The translations under genes and the position numbers were made by a program. This document shows positions 54,299 to 60,651 of a stretch of DNA of 60,651 bases, in pieces. Every line of letters begins with the position of its first letter. Positions within the stretch are counted from its first letter, which is position 1. Below the pieces are notes generated by a model, which was not told the DNA's origin, did no database searches, and was given only the letters and a program-made list of their open reading frames with translations. Source of the stretch: Chloroherpetonaceae bacterium. Its GTDB lineage: Bacteria > Bacteroidota > Chlorobiia > Chlorobiales > Thermochlorobacteraceae. Location: positions 1-60,651 of the forward strand of contig JANWWM010000038.1 of assembly GCA_025055975.1 (NCBI GenBank). Direction: 5' to 3'.

Positions 54299-54784
54299 CT
54301 AACGCTCTTGCGAAATGCGTTCGACGACGCAAACGGCATGCGCCACCGCGCCTTCTTCTCTGCCCACGTAGCCCATTTTTTCCGACGTCGTGGCTTTGAC
54401 GGAAACCGCATCGAGTTCGATTTGCAAGGCGCGAGCGATGTTTTTGCGCATCTGCAAAATGTGCGGCGCGATTTTCGGCTTTTCAAGCAACAGCGTCGCG
54501 TCGATATTGACGGGCTTGTAACCGCGCTTCTCGATGAGTTTGCCCACTTTCTTCAAAAGCAAGAGCGAGTCAATGTCTTTGTAAGCGGGGTCGGTGTTTG
54601 GAAAATGTTTGCCGATGTCGCCGAGCGCGAGCGCGCCCAAGAGCGCGTCGCAAATCGCATGCAGAAGCACGTCCGCGTCGCTATGTCCGTCCAAACCTTT
54701 GTCGTGCGGAATTTCCACGCCGCCAAGAACGAGCTTCCGACCCGCGACGAGAGGGTGAATGTCGATTCCGATTCCGATGCGCAT
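54299..54784 (-). CDS. ispF: 2-C-methyl-D-erythritol 2,4-cyclodiphosphate synthase
   Basis: A 161-residue MEP-pathway enzyme starting at the ATG 54784. The zinc and substrate motifs are present: [11 protein letters not shown] with Asp9 and His11, [33 protein letters not shown], and [20 protein letters not shown] near the end. It cyclises CDP-ME-2-phosphate to MEcPP with loss of CMP. dxs and a prenyl elongase in the same window serve this route. The frame extends by one TTG codon upstream, but ATG is preferred. The 3' end lies 333 bp before eno. Confidence 0.97.
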   Translation of the reverse strand: MRIGIGIDIHPLVAGRKLVLGGVEIPHDKGLDGHSDADVLLHAICDALLGALALGDIGKHFPNTDPAYKDIDSLLLLKKVGKLIEKRGYKPVNIDATLLLEKPKIAPHILQMRKNIARALQIELDAVSVKATTSEKMGYVGREEGAVAHAVCVVERISQER

Positions 54785-55317
54785 CAACGAGAACGTTTAG
54801 CGTGAAGCCGAGCGAAAATAGACGGAATTCGAGAGAAAGAAAAAATCGCCGTCGCGCTCTGAACGATTTTCGCCGTAACTTTGCGCAAACAAACGCGCTT
54901 GCGCCCGAAGCGATTTTGCGGATGACGCGATTTTGCGGATGACATTTCGCTTCGCAATCATTCATAGATTCCTCGCTGGCGCTCGGAATGACACGCGCAA
55001 AGGCTTGATGCCGTCATTCCAAACGAAGCGAAGCATTCAGATTCGCCAACGTCATTCTGAACGGAGCGGAGCGAAAATGCCGTCATTCTGAGCGGAGCGC
55101 AAGCGAAGCGAAGAATCCATTTTTAGAGAAGCGAGCGCGTTCAATTCGCAATCCGTGCGGATTCGTCGCTGGCGCTCGGAATGACAAGCGATGTTTCCGC
55201 GAAACGAGCGGCTCTGTTTCTGCGCCCACAATGAATTTTGCGCGATTGACGACGCAACCTAAACGATGCGCGGTCAATTCGCGTTAGACGGTTTGAAACT
55301 CAAACGAAGCGATAGCC
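54785..55317. repeat. intergenic region with clustered dispersed repeats
   Basis: This 533-bp gap holds three sets of repeat arms: AGATTCCTCGCTGGC...GGAATGAC (about 54966-54992), GTCATTCTGAACGGAGCGG (55051-55080) and the full element 55082-55185. TAACTTTG at 54876-54883 on the plus strand is a perfect -7 box with no partner -33 and no gene nearby. No RNA gene was recognised. Confidence 0.6.
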
Positions 55318-56775
55318 TTGAAGCTCGAACTCGAAGAAAAATTGTTTGAGACAATCGGCGCGATTGCCGACGAAGAACGTCTGCCGTGTTACGCGGTTGG
55401 CGGCTATGTCCGCGACAAACTGCTTGGAAAGCCGTGCAAGGACATTGACATTATGGTCGTTGGCGAGCCGATTTCGTTTGCGAAAGCCGTCAAAGCGAGG
55501 CTGAATGGCTTTGCGTTTGCCGCGTTTGAACGCTTCCGCACGGCGCAATTCCGCCTGAACGACGTGGAGCTTGGCGAAGTCAAGTTGGAGTTCGTCGGCG
55601 CGCGCAAGGAAAGTTACGACCCCGATTCGCGCAAGCCCATCACGCAAATCGGCACGTTGGAAGACGACCTCTTGCGGCGCGACTTCACCGTCAACGCGCT
55701 GGCGATTTCGCTCAACCGAGAGCGATACGGCGAGCTGGTCGACTTGTTTGGCGGTCTTGACGACCTGCGCGACAAAATTCTGCGCACGCCGCTCGACCCC
55801 GAATCGACCTTTTCAGACGACCCGTTGCGAATGTTGCGAGCGGCGCGATTCGCGTCGAAGTTGGGCTTTGCGCTTCACCCATCGATTCCGCCCGCGATGG
55901 AAAAAATGCGCGCGCGCCTGAAAATCGTCTCGCAAGAACGCATCACCGACGAATTGCTCAAACTGCTGATGACCGAAAAGCCCTCCATCGGCTTCGAGAT
56001 TTTGTTTCGAACCAAACTGCTCGACGAAATCTTTCCCGAACTGCCCGTTATGGCGGGCGTGGAGCAAATCGATGGAATGGGGCACAAAGACACCTTCTTT
56101 CACACGCTCAAAGTCGTCGATAACATCGCCGCGATGACCGATAACGTGTGGCTTCGCTTGTCGGCGCTCTTGCACGACATCGGCAAGCCGCGCACGAAAA
56201 AATTTCTGCAAGGCGTGGGCTGGACGTTTCACGGGCACGACGCCGTCGGCGCGAATATGGTTCCGAAAATTTTTCGCCGAATGAAACTCCCGATGGAGCG
56301 CTTGCCCTACGTGCAAAAAATGGTGCGAATGCACCTGCGCCCGATTCCGCTCTCGCGCGACGAAATCACCGACTCCGCCATCCGTCGCTTGATGGTCGAG
56401 GCGGGCGAAGACTTGGACGACCTGATGACGCTCTGTCGCGCCGACGTAACGAGCAAGAATCCCAAGAAGGCGCAACGCATCTTGGCAAACTTCGCGCGCG
56501 TCGAAGAAAAAGTCGCCAGCGTCGCCGAAAAGGACAAGTGGGCAAAGTGGCGACCGCCCATCAACGGCAACGAGATTATGCAAATGTTCAACCTGCCCGA
56601 AGGGCGAATGGTGGGCGTTCTGAAAAAGGCGATGGAGAACGCCATCTTGGACGGCGTCATTCCGCACGAGCGCGAAGCGGCGATTGAATTCCTCAAAGCC
56701 AAGTTCGCCGAACTCCAATCCGAGAGCCTGCCCGAACAGACGCAGAAAAAGCTCGACGCGACGGCAAACGTCTGA
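55318..56775 (+). CDS. CCA tRNA nucleotidyltransferase with HD domain
   Basis: A 485-residue enzyme starting at a TTG (55318) just after the repeat cluster. The nucleotidyltransferase head has GGYVRDKLLG, KDIDIMVVG with the metal aspartates, FVGARKESY, RRDFTVNALAIS and RMLRAARFASKLGF. The class II CCA-enzyme body is followed by an HD domain (LLHDIGKPRTKKF; YVQKMVRMHLRPIPL) as in Bacteroidota Cca/PcnB proteins. It adds or repairs the tRNA 3' CCA end; the HD part may give phosphatase or phosphodiesterase activity. No upstream Shine-Dalgarno was found, in keeping with the genome. Confidence 0.9.
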   Translation: MKLELEEKLFETIGAIADEERLPCYAVGGYVRDKLLGKPCKDIDIMVVGEPISFAKAVKARLNGFAFAAFERFRTAQFRLNDVELGEVKLEFVGARKESYDPDSRKPITQIGTLEDDLLRRDFTVNALAISLNRERYGELVDLFGGLDDLRDKILRTPLDPESTFSDDPLRMLRAARFASKLGFALHPSIPPAMEKMRARLKIVSQERITDELLKLLMTEKPSIGFEILFRTKLLDEIFPELPVMAGVEQIDGMGHKDTFFHTLKVVDNIAAMTDNVWLRLSALLHDIGKPRTKKFLQGVGWTFHGHDAVGANMVPKIFRRMKLPMERLPYVQKMVRMHLRPIPLSRDEITDSAIRRLMVEAGEDLDDLMTLCRADVTSKNPKKAQRILANFARVEEKVASVAEKDKWAKWRPPINGNEIMQMFNLPEGRMVGVLKKAMENAILDGVIPHEREAAIEFLKAKFAELQSESLPEQTQKKLDATANV

Positions 56776-57284
56776 CGACAGCGAAACCGAGTCTTTCGCC
56801 CGCGAAGCCCGTCTTCGTTTTCAAAGATTTAGAAAAAGTCTAAATAAATTTTATATTCGCGCAAACCGTTAGGGCGCGCGTCAAATCGCTTCGACAAGCG
56901 TCGAGACGAGAAGGCGAAGGGAGCGCAAGCGAGATCGCAACGTCATTCTGAACGAAGCGAAGAATCGGCTTTTCACATTCACGATTTGCGACATTCGTGG
57001 ATTCCTCGCTCTCGCTCGGAATGACAAGCAAAATGCGTGATGCCGTCATTCTGAACGGAGCGGAGCGAAAATGCCGTCATTCTGAGCGGAGCGCAAGCGA
57101 AGCGAAGAATCCATTTTCAGAGAAGTCAAAATCGCAAGGCGAGCGCGCTCAATTCGCAATTCACGATTCGCAATTCGCAATCCGTCGTGGATTCCTCGCT
57201 CTCGCTCGGAATGACGAGAGAAGTTGCGAAGGCAAGAGACTCGAAGACGAATCAATCCATCAAACCTCAAAACTCGTTCAAAAG
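56776..57284. repeat. intergenic region with clustered dispersed repeats
   Basis: The 509 bp start A/T-rich (AAATAAATTTTATATTCG near 56842) then contain three successive repeat units: 56942-57025, a half-unit at 57043-57072 and the full element 57075-57215. The last shares its core with 54103-54239 over most of its length. No gene or terminator was recognised. Confidence 0.6.
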
Positions 57285-58397
57285 ATGAAAGAGATGAAAG
57301 GCATCGCGCTCAAATCATTGGGCATCGCGCTGTGCGGCGCGCTATCGCTTTTTTCCTTGAAATGCGGCGACAAAGCCGCCGAAAATTCGGGCGATGCGTT
57401 CAATCGTCGAGCGATGCTTGAAAACTACGCCGACAACGTCATCATTCCGAGCTTTGCGGAATTGCAAGGCAAAACAAACGCGCTCAACGACGCCGTCGCG
57501 GAGTTCGCGCAATTTCCGACGGAATCGCGTTTGCTCGCGGCAAGAAACGCTTGGGAAGAAGCCTACCTTGCATGGCAATTCTGCAACGGCTTCAACTTTG
57601 GACCCGCGCAAACTTCGACGGGAACGCTGTTTCAAAAAGCGGGGGTCTTTCCCGCCAACGCCTCGCGCATTGAAGAATTCATCGCCGCGCGCAATTTCGA
57701 TAACGATCTTGCCCGCGACGCTCGCGGTTTCAACGCGATCGAGTATCTGCTCTACGACACCGTCGCCACGAGCCAAGTCGTCGCAAAGTTCAACAACCCC
57801 GACAGGCGACAGTATTTGCGGACGCTTGCCGCCGAACTCAAAGCCAACATTGATGCCGTCGTCGCAGGTTGGCAGACATACCGCAACGAATTCGTTTCCC
57901 GAAACGGCACGGACGTCGGCAGCTCGACTTCGATTCTGTTCAACGAGTTCGTGATGAGTTTCGAGAGCGTCAAGAATTTCAAACTGGGCGTGCCGCTTGG
58001 ACGCAGACCAGGACAAACGGCTCCCGAACCCAAGCGCGTCGAGGCGTTTTACAGCGGCAAATCCATTCGCTTTATGCGCGAACATCTCAAAGCCATCGAG
58101 CAATTCTACTACGGCATTGGTCGCAACGGCGCGGATGGGATTGGCTTCGTCGAGTATCTGCAAAGCGTGCCCAATGGTCGGCAACTCGTCGCGCAAACCG
58201 AAGCGCAACTGGCGGTCGTGAAAAATCGCCTGAACGCTCTTCCGCCCGACGAAAGGCTCTCCCAACTCATCGTTTCGAACTTCGCGCTCGTCGATGCGCT
58301 GCACTCCGAACTCCAACGCCACACGCGCTTTTTCAAGAGCGAAATGGCGTCGCTCCTTTCGCTCACGATTACGTTCAGCAGCGGCGACGGCGACTAA
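57285..58397 (+). CDS. imelysin-family lipoprotein (M75-like), motif-variant
   Basis: A 370-residue exported protein starting at 57285 (MKEMKGIALKSLGIALCGALS), with a lipoprotein-like cysteine in LFSLKCGDK. Two helical repeats are typical of imelysin (IrpA, EfeO-like M75): NYADNVIIPSFAELQGKTNAL, RNAWEEAYLAWQF, and in place of the GxHxxE motif the sequence G148-F-N150-A-I-E153-YLLYD, so His is replaced by Asn. C-terminal VASFxxL-like helices follow. Imelysins are found at the cell surface and linked with iron uptake; the substituted histidine suggests altered metal binding. It precedes ribE by 58 bp. Confidence 0.85.
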   Translation: MKEMKGIALKSLGIALCGALSLFSLKCGDKAAENSGDAFNRRAMLENYADNVIIPSFAELQGKTNALNDAVAEFAQFPTESRLLAARNAWEEAYLAWQFCNGFNFGPAQTSTGTLFQKAGVFPANASRIEEFIAARNFDNDLARDARGFNAIEYLLYDTVATSQVVAKFNNPDRRQYLRTLAAELKANIDAVVAGWQTYRNEFVSRNGTDVGSSTSILFNEFVMSFESVKNFKLGVPLGRRPGQTAPEPKRVEAFYSGKSIRFMREHLKAIEQFYYGIGRNGADGIGFVEYLQSVPNGRQLVAQTEAQLAVVKNRLNALPPDERLSQLIVSNFALVDALHSELQRHTRFFKSEMASLLSLTITFSSGDGD

Positions 58398-58455
58398 AAG
58401 TTTCCGTTGAAAGAGCGAGCGGAATTTGATAAAATCGCCCAAACGCCGCTTCGAA

Positions 58456-59100
58456 ATGTTCACGGGAATCGTCAAAGACGTGGGCGAAGTCGTCGCTCTT
58501 GCGCGCAGAGGCGACGGGCTTCGCCTGAAAATCCGCTTCAATTCGGCGGAGTTCGACGATTTGAAAATCGACGAAAGCGTTTGTTGCAATGGCGTTTGTC
58601 AAACCGTCGTAGCGGTCGATGGCAAAACGTTTGAAGTCGATGCCGTCGCCGAAACGCTCAAAAAAACGACGCTTGGCGGTTGGCGCGTCGGCGCGACCAT
58701 CAATCTTGAACGCGCCCTGCGCCCCATCGACCGAATGGGCGGACACTACGTTCAAGGGCACGTGGATTGCGTCGGAAAAATCGTCTCCATTCAGAGCCTC
58801 TCGAACAGTTGGGAAATCTGGATTTCCTTCGACCCGCGCTTTGAGCCATACATCGCGCCGATTGGCTCCATCGCCGTCGATGGCATTAGCCTCACCGTCG
58901 CGGAAGTCAATGGCGCTTCGTTCAAAGCGGCGATTATCCCTTACACTTGGGAACATACCACGATGCGCCACAAGCGAGTCGGCGACGAGGTCAATCTCGA
59001 ATTCGACATTCTCGCCAAGTATGTCGAGAAGCAGTTGCGTGGCTTGCGCTCGCGTCCCCTTCCGTTGAGCGTAGAACGCCTGCGCGAGTTGGGGTATTGA
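58456..59100 (+). CDS. ribE: riboflavin synthase subunit alpha
   Basis: A 214-residue protein of standard length starting MFTGIVKDVGEV. It consists of two lumazine-binding repeats, the second beginning near residue 98 (GGHYVQGHVD). CCNGVCQTVVAVDG and VDGISLTVAEVN are family motifs. It dismutates two 6,7-dimethyl-8-ribityllumazine molecules to riboflavin. No FMN riboswitch is visible in the short upstream space. Other rib genes are not in the window. The frame can be extended upstream, but the MFTGIV start is conserved in the family and preferred. Confidence 0.97.
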   Translation: MFTGIVKDVGEVVALARRGDGLRLKIRFNSAEFDDLKIDESVCCNGVCQTVVAVDGKTFEVDAVAETLKKTTLGGWRVGATINLERALRPIDRMGGHYVQGHVDCVGKIVSIQSLSNSWEIWISFDPRFEPYIAPIGSIAVDGISLTVAEVNGASFKAAIIPYTWEHTTMRHKRVGDEVNLEFDILAKYVEKQLRGLRSRPLPLSVERLRELGY

Positions 59101-59360
59101 GGCGCGTTGAAACCTTCGTTCACGTTCAATTCGCAATGCGGATTCCTCGCTTGCGCTCGGAGCGAGAAGCGCAAACGCTTGACGCCGTTCTTCTTGACGG
59201 GGCGAGGCGACGCCGTGGAAGCGAGAGGCACGGCGCGTTCAACTCGCAAATGGCAACCTAAAATCGCTTTTGAAAGGGCAACGGATTTTTTACATTCTTC
59301 GGAGTCGCTCTCCAAAGCGATGTCAATGTCTCTATCAACAACTAAAATCCTTTCACGTCA
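59101..59360. other. intergenic region before the final partial gene
   Basis: Contains a degenerate dispersed-repeat arm (GGATTCCTCGCTTGCGCTCGG near 59140). A TACATTCT stretch near 59289 is a poor -7 box. No other feature. Confidence 0.35.
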
Positions 59361-60651
59361 ATGATGAGAAAAATCCTTATCGCCGCATGCTGCTTGCTAT
59401 CAAGCACGGGGCTTTTCTCCCAAGACAAGCCTACCCAATCCAATCAGGTCGCGGAAACCGCTGACGATGCCGCGTTTGTCTCGCCGTTGAGCGTCGCGCC
59501 CGCCAACGCAAGCCGCGCTCGCCAAGCCCATCTGCAAGGCGTTGAGAACATCAACGCTATCTTGCACGACAACGGTCCTCTCGTTACGCACCCTGGTCAA
59601 GGCGCGGGCGGCGCCGATGCCAGCGCCATTACAACAGGGACAAATTTCGGATTCGGACACTCGCCCGCAGCATTTCTTCGCGTTGCAGACAATTTCACCG
59701 TGCCTGGCGGACAGCAATGGACGCTCGACTCCGTTTGGTTCTATGCCTATCAGACGGGTTCAACGACAACATCTACGATTACGAGCGTCAACGTGCGCAT
59801 CTGGCAAGGGCAGCCCGATCAGACAGGTTCAACGATTGTCTTTGGCGACACGACCACGAACCGAATGATTGGCACTCGCTTTTCGAACATCTATCGCGTT
59901 ACATCAACGACGCTTACGAACAATCAGCGCCCCATTATGTTGCAGACGGTTAATTTGAACGGGCTAACTCTTAATCCTGGCACCTATTGGATCGACTGGC
60001 AGACGGGCGGCTCGCTTGCTTCGGGTCCTTGGGTTCCCCCAGTCTCAATCCTCGGTCAGCCTGTCGTGCCCGGTGCAAACGCGCTGCAGCGTAGTCCGGC
60101 AGGCGTCTGGGCGGGGCTGGTTGACGGCACGAATCCCGTAGAGTTGCCGTTTGTTTTGCACGGCTCTGTCCAATATACAACGCCCTTCTTCACCGCATCG
60201 CCTGCTTCTGTGGCGTTTGGGACGATCAATGTCGGGAGTTCTTCATCTGCGCAAACGATTTCGCTCAGCAACACGGGGGGCGGCACGCTGACGATTACGG
60301 GGATTTCGCTCGCGGGAGCGGACGCTTCGCAATTCACGCTCACTAACACCAACAACCTCCCTGCTACTTTGGGCGCCTCGCAAAGCATCACCGTTTCCGT
60401 AACCTTCTCGCCAACCTCCGCAGGCGCAAAGTCCGCTTCGCTCCAAGTCGCTTACACGGGCGCTTCGGGCAGCCCCGCCACCATTCCCCTCTCCGGCACG
60501 GGCTTCGTCCCCGCCCAAGTCGCCATCTTGATGGACACCACCAACGCCAATATGCGCGCCAGCCGCGACACCCTCATCAACTACCTCAACGCCCAAAACA
60601 TCACCCGCGATGTGATTCACTGGGGCGGCTCTATTCCCTCGCTGGCGCCCT
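59361..60651 (+). CDS. secreted choice-of-anchor-D protein, N-terminal part (runs off window)
   Basis: An open frame of 430 codons from the ATG at 59361 to the window end. A signal peptide (1-21, ending TGLFSQ) is followed by a beta-rich domain with NFTVPGGQQWTLDSVWFYAY, then a choice-of-anchor-D / ASH-like domain with SPASVAFGTINVGSSSSAQT, ISLSNTGGGTLTITGISL and VTFSPTSAGAKSASLQV. The final readable part starts a new segment (VAILMDTTNANMRASRDTLINYLNA), possibly a vWA or other alpha/beta domain. T9SS sorting signals would lie further downstream, so export type is not known. Codon use matches the other surface-protein genes. Confidence 0.8.
   Translation, partial: MMRKILIAACCLLSSTGLFSQDKPTQSNQVAETADDAAFVSPLSVAPANASRARQAHLQGVENINAILHDNGPLVTHPGQGAGGADASAITTGTNFGFGHSPAAFLRVADNFTVPGGQQWTLDSVWFYAYQTGSTTTSTITSVNVRIWQGQPDQTGSTIVFGDTTTNRMIGTRFSNIYRVTSTTLTNNQRPIMLQTVNLNGLTLNPGTYWIDWQTGGSLASGPWVPPVSILGQPVVPGANALQRSPAGVWAGLVDGTNPVELPFVLHGSVQYTTPFFTASPASVAFGTINVGSSSSAQTISLSNTGGGTLTITGISLAGADASQFTLTNTNNLPATLGASQSITVSVTFSPTSAGAKSASLQVAYTGASGSPATIPLSGTGFVPAQVAILMDTTNANMRASRDTLINYLNAQNITRDVIHWGGSIPSLAP

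Noticed and set aside
56776..56990. Possible tRNA genes in the large gaps
   Set aside because: I looked for T-loop and anticodon-arm patterns in the longer intergenic regions and saw none; a tRNAscan run would settle it.

Overview
The window looks like a chromosomal contig from a bacterium of the Bacteroidota/Chlorobiota group (Chlorobi, Ignavibacteria or Kapabacteria-like); a species cannot be named from sequence alone. The evidence is a type IX secretion C-terminal domain with the YPNPFNP signature, a PorV/PorQ-like barrel, a TonB-dependent receptor with a carboxypeptidase-regulatory plug, BatD/BatE, a DUF5686 protein, DUF4397 and DUF4159 proteins, TAnnTTTG-type promoter candidates, and a general lack of Shine-Dalgarno sequences. 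Most genes are rich in GCG, CGC and GAA codons. Both window ends cut through features: a CRISPR array on the left and an open secreted-protein gene on the right.

Layout. 1-2063 is a CRISPR array of twelve identical 36-bp repeats with mostly 29-bp spacers. It is interrupted between repeats 2 and 3 by 1337 bp of ordinary protein-coding DNA (glycosyltransferase fragment, methyltransferase, membrane-protein fragment). No cas genes are in the window. 2092-6828 carries dxs and batE/batD. 6944-17754 is a cell-envelope block on the minus strand (TonB receptor, large secreted protein, PorV-like protein, DUF4397 lipoprotein, BNR-repeat T9SS cargo). 18122-24961 holds pgeF, nuoM, nuoN, an Fe-S-type trpS and a putative ATP-grasp protein. 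25029-25337 contains three tandem structured elements whose stems differ in sequence but stay complementary. 25500-34679 carries a pair of amidohydrolase-like proteins (the second with its metal ligands lost), a lipoprotein, surE, a SET-domain protein, an oxidoreductase, a polyprenyl diphosphate synthase, a membrane protein, kynA and a small outer-membrane barrel. 34939-46293 is regulator-rich: a hybrid histidine kinase, an SDR, a self-contained tandem WYL-regulator module, an esterase, mutL, a DUF4159 protein, a truncated receiver with a candidate sigma-54 promoter, and a sigma-54 activator. 46650-60651 has a TPR protein, a DUF5686 outer-membrane protein, queE-vanX-like, a pteridine-reductase-like SDR, eno, ispF, a CCA enzyme, an imelysin-like lipoprotein, ribE and a truncated choice-of-anchor-D secreted protein.

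Functionally the window mixes housekeeping (MEP isoprenoid steps dxs and ispF plus a prenyl elongase, glycolysis, complex I, tRNA maturation and charging, mismatch repair, riboflavin) with an outer-membrane/T9SS programme. Gaps between genes carry a family of dispersed inverted-repeat elements; two almost identical 155-bp copies bracket nuoM.

The most unusual items are the 1.3-kb gene segment placed exactly between CRISPR repeats, the three covarying tandem hairpins at 25029-25337, and the WYL module with its operator palindrome, strong ribosome binding sites and canonical terminators.
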